A DNA stretch of 64,000 nt from Adineta steineri (GCA_905250115.1 CAJNOI010000229.1:1-64000); one strand, 5' to 3'. Positions 1 through 12,716 are shown, counted from the stretch's first letter. Notes: generated by a model not told the origin, from the letters alone. A program made the numbers and translations.

Positions 1-3000
1 ATCACCAACAAATGCACAAGCTAATGATAAACGTCTTTTCATTCCACGTGATAATGTATTACAATAAAGATCTTGTAATTCTTCAAGATCAGCTAAACGA
101 AGCATTTCAGATGCTATCTGTTGTTTATTTTTTCCAAATCCTCGAGCTGTTGCATAAAATTCAATTTGTTCTTTTATAGTTAATAAATCAAAAAGAATAT
201 CATGTTGAGGACAATAACCCATCGATTTTCTTAATAATTCCATATTTGTTCGTGTATCCAAATCTTCTCCATCTTCACTTTCAATTGTTATTATACCAAA
301 TGTTTGTCTATATATTCCAATTAAGCAATTAAATATTGTTGTTTTACCTGAACCATTTGGTCCAAGTAATGATGTGATTTGATTTTCATATAAATCAAAT
401 GAGACATCATTAACTGCGATTTTATCTAGACCAAATTTTTTAACAAGATGATTCACATGTACAATAGGTCTGATATTAGAATGAGTTCTTTTAAGAGATA
501 AAGCACGATCAGGAAATGATTCAATAGTATGATTAACTTTTTTCAAACGCCAATAATTTTGTTTGAAAAGAAAATTCCAATCAAGTGAAATACCATATTC
601 ACCTGAAATTTAAAAAAATAAAGATTTAGTTAGTAGAATATTTTAGATTAATCAGAAATATGTTCCATCATATTACATTAGTGTGTTAACAATGAGACAC
701 AAGGATATACAAGAGTACAATCATCGCAATAGGGTAGGTGGGTATGTATAGGTATGGACTGCTCTTCGTCCACACCCACACTCCGATCTCATACACAGTT
801 ATTCCCAATCGATATCTGTAACTATTAGTCATTCTTTACCTACAACAACTTTTTCCAAATACCAAGATAAAATCCAATAGAAGGTACAACTAATAATCAT
901 AATAATCAATGTTACAAAATATATTGGTACATGACGATAAATTGTTTGAAAGAATGCTACATTTTTATATGCTAAATCATGTAAAATTACTTGCTAAAAA
1001 ATCAAAAGAAACAAAACAAAATTTTGGTTTCGAAATCTAATAAATAAAATTTTTTACTTGAAAAATAGAACGTCCAGCAATATAGGGACTAATAAATATG
1101 AATATATATTGTATAGCTGTTGGCCATCCAATAATAAATGGATATATAAATACTGATAGACCATATATGAAAAAAGTGCCTAATACTGCTCGAAAAGTTT
1201 TATCAAATAATTGTGCATTCATTATACAAAATGATATTAATTGTAAACCATGTATTAAATATCCAAGAAAAAGAACGCCAAAATTAACTATGTTAAAATA
1301 TGTATCAGATTTCAATTCTAATATAAATATAATACATAATAATATAGTTAAAAAACAAAGAATAATTAATGTTCTAAACACAAAAATAGTAAATTAAATT
1401 CGAAAAATATTTAACCCTTTGATTACCGAGTTTTGTTTTAAATAAAAAGGTTTTTTGTATTATGAAAAATGCTGAAATAAACTTTATTGTTATATTTAAG
1501 CACTTTCAGATTTGTATTAAAATATAGTAGTCAGCACGTATATACACGTGACTCGTAATCAAAGGGTTAAAGAAAGAAAATAATATTTTACCGAATTGCT
1601 TGAGCAAAATTATTTAAAATAGGTTCAATTCCAATTACTTTAAGAATTTCTTTAACTTTAGCATTTTTTTCTTGAATTAAACTGGTTAGAAGAATTAAAT
1701 ATCTAAGAAATAAAAATATATACATCTATTGATTTAGAAATATTTTACATACGGAATGAAATATACAAAATCAATAAACATTACAACTATTATTACGAGT
1801 GGTGATCCTGATTCTAAAAAATAAAATATTTATTTATTTTTTTCGATATATATATAAATTTTATGTTACCAAAAAACAGATAATCTCGACGATATGGTGT
1901 ACATGTCATAGGTGCTTTTTGAAGTTCAAATGTAATATTTCTATTCGTTTGATAACCAATAAGTAATGCATCAATAAACATTTTTACATCACTAAATTCA
2001 GGTAATCTTGAACCAATAGACATTTTTGCATAACTAAAGTTAGGTGATCTTGAATCTTCAAAATCATAATCAGGTCTATCTATTACATCAGATCGATCAC
2101 GAATAGATGCTAAATATAATGCAAATTTAATCTAACATAAGTAAAATTATCTTTAGATTATTTACATGGATGTAAAAATGATAGAAATGTCAGATCAACT
2201 GGATCAGTTTTAGGAATAATGTCTGGCATTGGAACCATTATGTTATCTATATATAAATATATGTAGATTGATTATATTTTTATTCTTTAAATACTTACAA
2301 TCAAGATTATGTCCATTTTTTAAACTAGATGTTGAACCAAAATCAAAAGTAACTGTATTTTTTTTTTCATTTTGTAATAAATGACTAACATTTTTATCAT
2401 TCATATTTTGATTCCTGTAATAAAAGTTTTCTTTATTAATATAATTAATCAATTAGATCAACTCACCAAACTTTTATATTTGTACAATTCATATTTTTCA
2501 AACGTGTTTTAGCACGTTCAACAAGAACATTCGTATCATTTGTTATTGGTCGAAATACAAAATTTGTTATGCTTACAGCTGTTTCTGAAAGGCAAAATCG
2601 AACTCTATGGCCTTCATAACATGGTTGAAATTTGAAACAAATTTTTATTGAATCTGTTGATAAATTTGTTGTTATTGTTGTATTTCGATTTTGTGGACAT
2701 CGAGAATGATACGAACTTCTTGAAGCAGAAAGAGAACTCTTATCTATCCATTCAAAGAGTGCTTCAGTTTCATGACGTGTTAAAGCTAATAATCCAATAA
2801 GAATTAATGGAAGTAAAAGTTCACAAAGTATTGTTGGACAACATCGACAATATCGTTGCCGATATGAATATCGAAGTGAACGATGAAGTAATAAATTTAG
2901 TTTACGCGATGAGCCAATAGGAGAATATTCAGCTTTTGTTACATGTTGATGTTGTTTTCGTGGTTCTGACTCATTTATATTTATTGGATCATATAAACCT

Positions 3001-3020
3001 AATTTCAATGGGGGATCCAT
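1..3020 (-). CDS. ABCA-type ABC transporter, 5' part (multi-exon, partial)
   Basis: The gene starts at the ATG at 3020 and runs off the left edge. Exon 1 (2467-3020) encodes a basic cytoplasmic N-terminus, one hydrophobic segment (PTILCELLLPLILIGLLAL) and an extracellular region; the next exon is 2299-2414 after a 52-base-scale intron. Exons around 1870-2133, 1594-1750 and 1057-1373 follow, the last encoding several membrane helices. The exon at 1-602 is the nucleotide-binding domain: Walker A GPNGSGKTT near 345-370, a Q-loop region MGYCPQHDILFD, and the signature LSRGMKRRLSLACAF. This pattern is that of the ABCA (lipid/sterol exporter) subfamily; Walker B lies outside the window. Exon ends in the middle are approximate. 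The specific ABCA member and substrate cannot be told from this part. Confidence 0.85.
732..792. repeat. GTGGG/CACCC hairpin element in ABCA intron
   Basis: A G-rich arm (gggtaggtgggtatg) is followed within 60 bases by a C-rich arm (ccacacccacactccga). It lies in the intron between the 602 exon end and the next upstream exon. It is a member of the dispersed family described in the findings. Confidence 0.6.
1411..1570. mobile_element. piggyBac-like MITE (152 bp, TTAA target duplication)
   Basis: TTAA at 1411-1414 and 1567-1570 flank a 152-bp sequence whose ends are inverted repeats: CCCTTTGATTACCGAGT on the left and ACTCGTAATCAAAGGG on the right. TTAA target duplication and CCC-starting termini are the hallmarks of piggyBac-family elements. 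It has no coding capacity, so it would depend on a transposase elsewhere. It sits inside an intron of the ABCA-like gene (1374-1593), leaving the flanking exons intact. Confidence 0.85.
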
Positions 3021-6000
3021 TGTGTGTTCTTTGTCAATCGGAGCTTCTAATAGATCTATAAGTAATAAACAATAAATATAAGAATATCCTCGATATCAAT
3101 GTCTATGTTATTATTTCGGATGGAATAATTCACAATGAATTAGAATAATGTATATTATTCATGTACTTATCTTCAGCAGATATCAATAAGTAACCATTCA
3201 TAGTTAAAAGAAGAATAAAATAGAAATTTTCTCGTATATTTATGTCTATATTTTCTCAGAAAAATACGATAGGTTTACAGACGTGCAGAATTTTCTCTGA
3301 GATAAAAGATTTTCTATTAATAGTGGAGAAATTATCCAAAGAAGAAAAAACTTTTCAAGTAGCCGCGCGCGCAAGTCAGCATATTCTGCACCGCTGTCAC
3401 GATATAAACATTTGTGTCTGAATTTCCTTTCTCGCAATAAATTCTTATGAATTTGCAAAGAATGTTAATCTTTACCTTTTTTTAACGTTAATTGATGTGA
3501 AATATCTGAACAAAAATCAAACAAAAATATCACGTATGTCAAAAGGAAAACATACTAATTAATCTTTGTTAACTTACGAAGATTGCGGAATAAATATTTT
3601 TCAAGTCGATTTCCGCCAAGGAAACGGAGAAAGACAAAAACAAAGTGAAGATAAATAAATGACCTAAGACAATCGATGATCTACGTCAATGCTTTCTCTT
3701 TTTTTTTCTTCTATTCACTATAGATTAGTTGTTTATTAAATGTTGTAAATATAAATTGAAAAGATAATCAAACAGAAACAGAAAAAAAACGGCATTTCAA
3801 ATAACTAGTATTTTTAAATATAATATGGGAATGAATTATAATGGACATTATATATTTTATTCTTTTCATAGAAGATAATACCTTACACATCATTAGTTTT
3901 TGTTGTTGTCACTTGACGTAAATAATTGATGAGTCTCGAAAATGTGATTGACGTCATACCCTTTCATGATAAACGAATAGAATTTATAAAAAGAAAAGAT
4001 AATTGTAAGAGAGATAAAAACAATTACAAATGTTTTTTTCAGTATTTTCACTTTGGTATTATTTAGATAAATGATTATACTGAAGAATCTTTCTCAAACA
4101 TAAATTTGATTTCATATTAAGTACTAAGAATTTATTGTTGCATATACATTTAATATTAAAAAAAACTAATTCCTCTGGGTCTCATCATTTTTTTACAACA
4201 ATCTTTAGTGATAAAAAGTTTAGTCTATTCTTTTTAATGCAATTCTTATTAAATAATTATTTTCTTTGAATTGTATTTGTACTTAATAACTCATCGGTAA
4301 AATATGACTTACAAGAAAATTTATTTGAACAGCTGTTTGAGTAAGAAATGCTTAAATTTGAAATTTAAAAACTTGTCTAGATTGTTATCTGATAATGACA
4401 ATTTGTCTTTAAGATGGGACAAAAGTCACTTTACCAAGAAAAAAAGTAACATACAAGATGGCACAAAAGTCATACTTTGTCAAAATATTAAATGTTTTCA
4501 CTACAACTGCAAGAGACAATATGCGTTTTTTTTATTAATAATAGAGATGTTTTCAAAATTTTTATTCGCAAAGACATAGTTAGAGAAGCTTTTAGTAAAT
4601 ATATTATTCTTTTCTTTACACTTCAAAGAGTAAGTTTTGTTTTGTTAAGATAAATATTAATATTTAATAAAAGATCTTTTTAAGCACGTCTTTATAAATA
4701 TAGACTTTGAGCTTGTCTCTAATATTACTATAAAAATATACGGTTCCACGCGAGCCGTAATGGAGATACTCAAATTTCTTCGCTTTATTCTGATATCCAC
4801 ACCCACACTTATCCCTGAAATGTTCAATATATTAAAAAAAATAATTGTTAAGTTTCTGATGATCACTATGTTTATTGTATTTCATGTGCAAATCAACGAA
4901 TTTATGTTTCTAAACGTCGGCAAGAATCATCTGCTAATGCTTAAAATTGTTTATCATTTGTTTTTTTGATGTGATATTTATAATAAACTCGCTTTTCCAT
5001 GATTGTTTTTAACAATAATAATAAAATTCAAGACTTTTAAAGATATATGATGGTAGTTTTTAATGTTACAAAAAAAAGCTTTTAGTATGAGATAATTAAA
5101 TATATTTGTTTAACAATACAGATTTATAATTTTAACACATCTGAATTATACAGCGTTGATTTTGTGTGAAAAATATTTATATTCAAAGTCAATTGAATAT
5201 CGAGGGTGACTGGAAGATAACTACTAAAATTGTCTAATAAAACGTTCTTTAGCATTCTATAAAAAATCTCGTGATTTATATGTAAATTTATTATATGAGG
5301 TAAATGGTGTCTTAAAAAGCAATTAAAATAACATTTATTGATATATAATTTATTGAAACGTGCTTAAGTATGCTCCAAACTCGATATGATAATTTTCGTC
5401 ATATGAGTTATAAATCTATCGAAATATATGACTAGACTAAATGTCACTCTTGTTTTATTTCATTGATAAAGTCTAGTATTATGCTTTGTAAAATAATATC
5501 TATTCATTTAACTTCTGATACTACAAAAACGTAATTCACATAAGACTACCAATTATAACTTGTACTTTAATTGATTAATAATTGACTATTGTTTGCAGTA
5601 ATAAATACTTTTTTGAAATGTATTCTATTGATACTAGAATTGAAAATTCTGTCTACAAAGATCAATAACCTATTGTCGAAAGGGGTGTGGGTGTGGGTGT
5701 AAGTGTATTCTTTTCTCACCCACGTCCACCCTCAAGATAATTTGAGAATAACATAAATTGAAGTAATTTGTTGAAGGTAACCAAAACTAGACGTTAACAT
5801 AATAGTGCATATTGCATCATACGTTGTTACAATAAGAATCATATTAATGACTCAATACATCAACACGGAGAGTACTGATAACTATATTTTTCCAGTTTCT
5901 TATTATTTTTCGTTATATAGTTCAACTTATAGAATATGTTGAAATCGACTATGCATTATGTAACAAGTGCTGTAAGTATGTTCAGTTTATTCTGGATAAG

Positions 6001-7080
6001 AAGAAATTCCGATGAATTCTTATTGAGTTTTTGTGATTTTCAAATGTAAATTGTGTTTTGTTTTTTCTCATTTCATGATCATTGTCATATTAAATATTAA
6101 AAGATAACCTTTTAAAATGTCTTATTGTAATCCATCCTAGTTATTTTTAAAAGGTCTTCTCCTTCTTTGTCACAAATGAAATGTAATAGATACCTATTAT
6201 ATCGTGGAGAAGAAACCGAAACATAATAATTCCGGAGTTAAAATAAGAGGATTAAGAAGGATTGTATATAAGAAGATGGTTACCGTTTAGTTTTTTATTT
6301 TTTTTCAAAACAAAGACGACATATTAATCCACGATCAAAGGTATGGAGCTTATTTCATAAGAGTCAGAGGAGAAGTTTTAAAATATTGAAGATTTGAATC
6401 GTGTTTGAGAGGATCATATAAATTGTATTATTCGATTTTATTTAGATTACGACTGCCAGTTATCCTTCAAAGAAGTTGTTGAAAAAATATTCTATAGACC
6501 TTGAACTCTTTGCTAAAGCAAGACCCCATTCGTAGTTAGATAAATCAGTCAAAGCACAATCAAGTATCAGTTTCCTTTATAGGCCTAGCAATTGAGAAAA
6601 TAAACGTTTATATTTAAGGACGGGCGTGGGTAGATGCGATTACGCGTATTATTGCAACAGCCACACCCATATTCAGTTTTAGATGAAAACATATTTTCCA
6701 ATTGAAAACTGATTTTCTTTGCGCAAGAAATGTTGTGCCCTAAGTAACTTCTCAATTCTAAGTGTACTTATAGTTACAGTTAGTATTACTCTTAATTTTG
6801 CGTGTGCAAAATAAAGCATTTCAAAAGTGTATTCATATTTGTGACTTAGATCGAATGAATTTCTTAGTCAAATGAATATGATCTATATGATGATAAATGG
6901 GTCTCATAATTATAACTTCAGAATGTTTTCTTCTTCAAGTTCTTTTCAAAAATTTAGATTAGGACGATTCCATCACACGATTTCTATAATAAAATTAACA
7001 TTTTTTCGAAGGAATAAACTAACAACTTTTCCATCAGTAATACGCTTCTAATTTTTTTTCTTAATTGATTTTACCTTTTC
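3021..7080. other. Intergenic, AT-rich; no gene recognised
   Basis: Several short open frames occur, but none shows a recognisable domain, signal peptide or splice pattern. It contains two hairpin elements (5679-5739 and about 6618-6676). A near-repeat around 4415-4470 places AAGATGG.ACAAAAGTCA twice, 43 bases apart. The right end, just before 7083, has a clear polypyrimidine/AG acceptor for the NHL gene. Confidence 0.5.
5679..5739. repeat. GTGGG/CACCC hairpin element
   Basis: Left arm ggggtgtgggtgtgggtg, right arm cacccacgtccaccctcaag, separated by about 20 bases. The right end carries the family terminus CACCCTCAAG. Confidence 0.75.
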
Positions 7081-7082
7081 AG

Positions 7083-9671
7083 AATCACAACCAACATCAC
7101 CAAGAAAAAAACTAACAACTACAGTATCACCACAGTCAACACTTAAAAAGTTAACTAAACCTAATTGCCAAAACATGGAATCTAAAAACCCTCTGATTCA
7201 CAAGAACGAAAAAGAAGACATAGAGATGGCAGCAAAACGACTGACTGCATATGATGCATCACCAGAATACAAAGTAAGTAGTGTTGTTGTTGTTTAGAGA
7301 TACTGGCTTAGTATTGGTGGTGCATTATCCTGATGCTAAATTAGCACCTCTAATTCTGTTTTATCTGAGTTTTAGCCAGAAAAATAGATATCTTATATGC
7401 ATGTGTGTTAGAAAAAGTTACGAAATGAAATAACTATTTTGGACAGATTAATAGGACGGTTAATTCTATGTGTAGTAAATGTTGAGGGTGTGGGTGTAGA
7501 TAGGTGTGGACGCAGAATGAATCGCATACCCTTTCTCACACTAACACCCACACCCTCAACTAAAGTTACGAGAACAATCAACGCTTTTCAAACAATTCTA
7601 AGTGAATAATTTTTTTTCTTATATTTAGTCTGAATCAGAGAATAAAAACAATATTACACAATCTACTCGTCCACAGACAGGATCGTAAGTATATTAGATT
7701 TGTTTATTCGAAATGTATCTATGACTTTAGATCTTTATTTCATCGGAAAGCAATATTGATTTTAATTATGATTGTCGTTCTTATCCTAATAACTATTATT
7801 AGTGTTACAATATGGGCTGTTTTCATTAAAAAAGCCAAAACAACAAATAATACAACGCCGACTAATTCTTACACAACAACAATGAATAGTAAAGCTTTGT
7901 TATAAAAGAAAAAATAAGAATTGCCATATTTCTTGAGTCAAAAAAATAAGCTCCACTTGAATTTCAAATATGTAGCACACTAGCGCATCTATATTTTATC
8001 TAATGATATTTGAAATTAAATAGTCATCCAAAAAAAAATGAATAATGAAATATAGAACAAATCCGTTACGAAATGGGAAGTGCTATTTCCAAAAAAGGAT
8101 AATAGTACTCAGTACATGAAAGGATCATTTCCATAATAGACCAATTGCGTTCTATTTTTCGAAACTTTGAGATGTGGGTATATTAGAGGAATCGCACACA
8201 GCTACGCCCACTATCAAGATTTTCATTACTTTAATGTTAATTTAATACTAAATACTAAAAGATAAAATTTATTTCGAGTTGAAATATTTCAAATCTTTAT
8301 TCATTCATTTTATTTTACACAATTTTTTTGAAATTCAAATCAACTATTTTTTCTTGACAAATTTTCTGAAACATTTTTTTTTCAAATTAAATATTAGCCA
8401 ATTTGTTTCACAAATAAGTTGTCTTTCAACAAAAAATTTCTTTCTCTTCAAAACTTAGAATCGAAAAATAAAAATTTCAAATTCTATTATCTTCTCAAAA
8501 TACAATACTTCTTCATTTTACTTTAATTTTACTTCAAGAAAACAAGAAAACATTTTTTTATCAAAATAGTGTCAAAAGAATTTATTTTTATTTTCCAAAT
8601 ATAAAGCTTCGAATGTTTTATGTTCTTTTTCAATAGAATTTTTCCTAAAATTTAACAAAAACACAAACTCAAAGTTTCATTGAAAACTAATCTATTCTCT
8701 TTTTCTTCGATAAAATGCAGATTTTTCTTCTCCTTGTTTTCATCAAAATCATTCATTTTCATTCTTTTTTAGAACCAAAACTCAAAAAATGGAAACAAAA
8801 TGCCATCACTGTAGCTGGTGGAAATGGAGGAGGACAACAATTAAATCAATTAAAGCACCCTCGTGGAATCTTTATTGACAAGAAGAAAAATATTTTCGTT
8901 GCTGATCAATATAATCATCGCATTGTTGAATGGAAATATAATGCAAAAGAAGGACACATCATTGCAGGTGGAAATGGTAACGGAAGTCAAATGAATCAAT
9001 TAAATGAGCCGACAGATGTGATCGTTGATCAACAAACCCATTCGATTATCATTGCTGATAAGGGGAACAGACGAGTTATTCAATGGTTTAATCAAAATCA
9101 ACAAATTCTAATTGAGAATATTGACTGTTATGGCTTGGCAATGGATAAAAATGGATATCTTTATGTTTCTGATTGCAAGAAAAGTAAGGTGAGACGGTGG
9201 AAAATGGGAGAATACAACAACGAAGGAATTGTAGTGGCAGGTGGAAATGGAAAAGGAAATGAACTCAATCAACTTGTTTATCCTACTTATATCTTTGTTG
9301 ATGGATATCAATCTGTTTATGTATCAGATATGAGCAATCATCGTGTGATGAAATGGAGTAAAGATGCAAAAGAAGGAAAAGTTGTGGCAGGCGGAAATTG
9401 TGAAGGAACACATCTCAATCAAGTGTCTTATCCTGCAGGAGTTACTGTTGATGATTTGGGTCAGATCTATGTAGCAGATAATTCGCAGAATCGAGTAATG
9501 CGTTGGTACGAAGGAAAAGAAGAAGGTGAAATTGTTGTTGCCGGAAATCGCCAGACAATTCAACCAGATCATTTGTCTGGACCTTGTGGTTTATCTTTTG
9601 ATGATGAAGGAAATCTTTATGTTGCTGATTTTCATAACCATCGAATTGAAAAATATGAAATAATTTTGTAA
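7083..9671 (+). CDS. Membrane-anchored NHL beta-propeller protein, tandem copy 1
   Basis: CDS is join(7175..7273, 7629..7684, 7731..7888, 8773..9671), 403 aa; every junction has GT/AG ends and matching phase. Exons 1-2 give a hydrophilic cytoplasmic N-terminus. Exon 3 encodes one strongly hydrophobic helix (ILILIMIVVLILITIISVTI) followed by a Thr/Asn-rich stalk. Exon 4 encodes about five to six NHL/propeller repeats (AGGNG..LNQL..P..I.VD....I.VAD..NHR..). The topology is therefore type II: short cytoplasmic tail, TM, extracellular propeller. An ATG at 8715 would make a shorter product, but it lies in the intron just before the acceptor. If the intron is retained, exon 3 ends at a stop 8 codons on. 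The acceptor at 7081-7082 lies upstream of the ATG, implying a 5' UTR exon or a spliced leader. NHL propellers usually bind ligands or protein partners; the partner here is unknown. Confidence 0.8.
7482..7561. repeat. GTGGG/CACCC hairpin element, perfect ends, in NHL copy 1 intron 1
   Basis: GTTGAGGGTGTGGGTG at the left and CACCCACACCCTCAAC at the right are exact inverse complements. The orthologous intron of the tandem NHL copy (9953-10421) lacks it, although flanking sequence (ATCAACGCTTTTCAAACAATTC) is shared. Confidence 0.85.
8165..8220. repeat. Degenerate hairpin element in NHL copy 1 intron 3
   Basis: It reads gatgtgggtatattag ... acgcccactatcaag. The same intron of copy 2 has the counterpart at 10930-11003, so this insertion predates the duplication. 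Confidence 0.55.
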
Positions 9672-9699
9672 TGAAATTTTCATTTTGAAGAAAAGAAAA

Positions 9700-9760
9700 A
9701 AAATTTTATTAAATAAATATTTTTTCTAATATTTCTTCTTAATTGATTTCACTTTTTCAG
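9700..9760 (+). promoter_or_regulatory. Poly(A) signal of NHL copy 1 and splice acceptor of copy 2
   Basis: AAATAAATA at about 9711 follows the copy 1 stop (9669-9671). Only about 50 bases later, a pyrimidine-rich tract ending TTTTTCAG at 9760 opens the first exon of copy 2. No separate promoter-sized spacer exists, which would fit polycistronic transcription with spliced-leader addition. That reading is inference. Confidence 0.5.
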
Positions 9761-12476
9761 AACCTCAATCAATATCACCAAGAAAAAAACGTAACAACTA
9801 CAGTATTACCACAGCCAACGCTTGGGAAGTTACCAAAACCTAATCACCAAAACATGGAATGTCAAAATCCTCTTATTAAAAAGAACGGAGACGAAGACAT
9901 AGACACGGATGCAAAACAAGTGACTGCGTATGATGCATTACCAATATACAAAGTAAGTAGTGTTGTTTGGGGATGTTAGATTAGTATGAAAGTTAGTTTG
10001 ATACTGAATGCTTTGAGTATTAGTAGTAGATTAATGCTTCATACTTTTGCGTTAGTTTTAAGTTAGCATTAGGATAATGTTAATACTTATCATCCCTTGG
10101 AACAGAACGAAAGTGTTCCGTCATAGAAATGATTGATTCAAGTTGGATTTTTATTTATAGAAACGTAAATATATATAATCAGAATCAAATCTCTCACTGT
10201 TTGTTTATTTCACTTCTTTTTCTGAGAATTCTCACACAGGATTAAAAAAACTGTTAAACATATTCTTATTTTTATTCGACATGAAATAAATTTGAAAGAT
10301 AGATGAAGTACATTAAGAAATATTTCTGAAAGATATTTAACTTTCTTCATTATTATTCGAGAAGAGATTATCAACGCTTTTCAAACAATTCTAAGTGAAT
10401 AATTTTTTTTCTTATATTTAGTCTGAATCAGAGAATAAAAACAATATTACACAATCTACTCGTCCACAAACAGGATCGTAAGTATATTAGATTTGTTTAT
10501 TCGAAATATATCTATGACTTTAGATCTTTATTTCATCGGAAAGCAATATTGATTTTAATTATGATTGTCGTTCTTATTCTAATAACTATCATTAGTGTTA
10601 CAATATGGGCTGTTTTCATTAAAAAAGTCGGAACAACAATTAATGGTAAAGTTTTATTATGAAACAAAAAATAAGAATTGCCATATTCCTTGAGTCAAAA
10701 CGAAAAATAAACTTTCCTTGAATTTCAAATTTGTGGCTCACTTACGCATCCATATTTTACCTAGTGATATTTGAAAGTATAGAGTCATCTATAAAGATTA
10801 ATAATTAAATACAGAAGAAATCTGTTACGGAATGGGAAGTGCTATTTCCAAAAAAGAATAATAGTACTCAGCACTTAGAAATAACACTCCCAAAACAGAA
10901 TAATTGCGTTCTTTTTTTGGGACTTTTGACATGTGGGTATATTAGCAGAATCATCTACAGCCACGCCTACCGCCATCCCTAGTCATACCCACATCCTCAA
11001 GATATTTTATCTCATAAATCATCTGATATTCCTTGTTTTTATTATTTTAATGTTGATTTAATAAGAAAAACTAAAAGATAAAATGTATTTCTAATTGACA
11101 TATTTCAAATCTTTATTCATTTATTTTATTTTATTTTATACAAATTTTTCAAGTCAAATCAATTTTTTGGTGAACAAAATTTTCTAAAACATTTTTTTTA
11201 AACTTTTATTTTACGAAAACAAATCAACAGAATCTTTTTACCATTTTCGGTTTTTTATTTCAAAATTGTGATTCGAAAAAAGCATAAATTTCAAGTTCCT
11301 TTTCTTTTGGAAACAAAATATTTCTTCATTTCACTTTAATAAAATTAATTCAAGAAACCACAACAGATTTTGTTTTTGAAAACACCGTAATTTTATTTTC
11401 CAAATACAAAACTTCAAATGGTTTATGCTCTTTTTCAGTGGAATATTTTTTCAAAATTCAATAAAAAAAATCAAGTCAAATTTGTCTTTTCATTAAACAT
11501 GCTTATAAACATTTCATTCAACGTTATTCATTTCTCTCTTCTTCTCATTAAAATGTTTTGTTTTCGTCTTTTTCTAGAACCAAAACTCAAGAAATGGAAA
11601 CAAAATGCCATCACTGTAGCTGGTGGAAATGTGAAAGCACAAAAACTAAATCAACTCAATCGTCCTCATAGTATCTTTATTGACAAGAAGAAAAATATTT
11701 TCATTGCTGATCAGGATAATCATCGTATTGTTGAGTGGAAATATAATGCAAAAGAAGGACAAATTATTGCAGGTGGAAATGGTAACGGAAGTGAAATGAA
11801 TCAATTGAATGAGCCAACAGATGTGATCGTTGATCCACAAACCCATTCGATCGTCATTGCTGATCGTGGAAACAGACGAGTTATTCAATGGTTGAATCAA
11901 AATCAACAAATTCTAATTGAGAATATTGACTGTTATGGCTTGGCAATGGATAAAAATGGTTTTCTTTATGTTTCTGATGAGAAGAAGAATGAGGTGAGAC
12001 GATGGAAAATGGGAGAATATAACAACGAAGGAATTGTAGTGGCAGGTGGCAATGGAAAAGGAAATAAATTCAATCAACTTGTTTATCCTACTTATATCTT
12101 TGTTGATGGATATCAATCTGTTTATGTATCAGATATGAGCAATCATCGTGTGATGAAATGGAGTAAAGATGCAAAAGAAGGAAAAGTTGTGGCTGGAGGA
12201 AATTGTCGAGGAAGAAATCTGAATCAATTGTTTTTTCCTGAAGGAGTCATTGTTGATGATTTGGGTCAAATCTATGTGGCAGATTGGTGGAATCATCGAG
12301 TAATGCGTTGGTGTGAAGGAAAGAAAAAAGGTGACATTGTTGTTGGTAGAACTCGTCATGGAAATCAATCGGATCAATTGAATTATCCTAGTGATTTATC
12401 TTTTGATGATGAAGGAAATCTTTATGTTGCTAATTGGGGAAATGGTCGAATTGAAAAATTTGAAATAATTTTGTGA
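9761..12476 (+). CDS. Membrane-anchored NHL beta-propeller protein, tandem copy 2
   Basis: CDS is join(9854..9952, 10422..10477, 10524..10645, 11578..12476), 391 aa. It has the same four-exon structure and phases as the preceding gene; exons 1, 2 and 4 have identical lengths and exon 3 is 36 bases shorter in the Thr/Asn stalk. The TM helix is nearly identical. The propeller exon differs mainly in the first and last repeats (for example WWNHRVMRW near the C-terminus). A longer frame starting at 11418 is open only because the intron happens to lack stops. Upstream of the ATG at 9854, the exon carries one extra base relative to copy 1 (CGTAAC against CTAAC), which would shift the frame if translation began earlier; this supports the ATG at 9854. 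Function: probable extracellular ligand- or protein-binding propeller, not known in detail. Confidence 0.8.
10925..11003. repeat. Degenerate hairpin element in NHL copy 2 intron 3
   Basis: Left arm atgtgggtatattag, right arm catacccacatcctcaag; paralogous to the one in copy 1. Confidence 0.55.
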
Positions 12477-12605
12477 ATGAAATGTTGATTGTGGAAGAAA
12501 AACTTTTCTTAGTTCAACAAAAAGCGGGAAATAAAAACTGAACTTTTATTGTTGAAAATCAATAAAAAAATCGATTAGAATTTGAAGAAAAAAACATATT
12601 TTGAT

Positions 12606-12716
12606 AAAAGGGTGTGGGTGTCGGCTCTCCTCGCCCATATCCACGCTCACACCCACTCACACACTCACCCTAATATACGTCAACAACCACACCCACCCAC
12701 ATCCACACCCTGTTAC
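12606..12716. repeat. Compound GTGGG/CACCC hairpin element
   Basis: One G-rich arm (agggtgtgggtgtcgg) is followed by two C-rich arms, the second ending acccacatccacaccctg. It occupies much of the space between the convergent NHL copy 2 and PARP-like genes. Confidence 0.7.

Noticed and set aside
4304-4579. 91-codon open frame as a gene
   Set aside because: Lys/Asn/Phe-rich composition typical of AT-rich spacer; no domain, no splice signals, no paralogue in the window.
8715-8772. ATG at 8715 as the natural start of NHL copy 1 with a signal peptide
   Set aside because: It lies in the 58 bases directly before a strong acceptor (TTCTTTTTTAG). The acceptor and matching phase with the TM exon recur in copy 2, where the alleged N-terminus is quite different.
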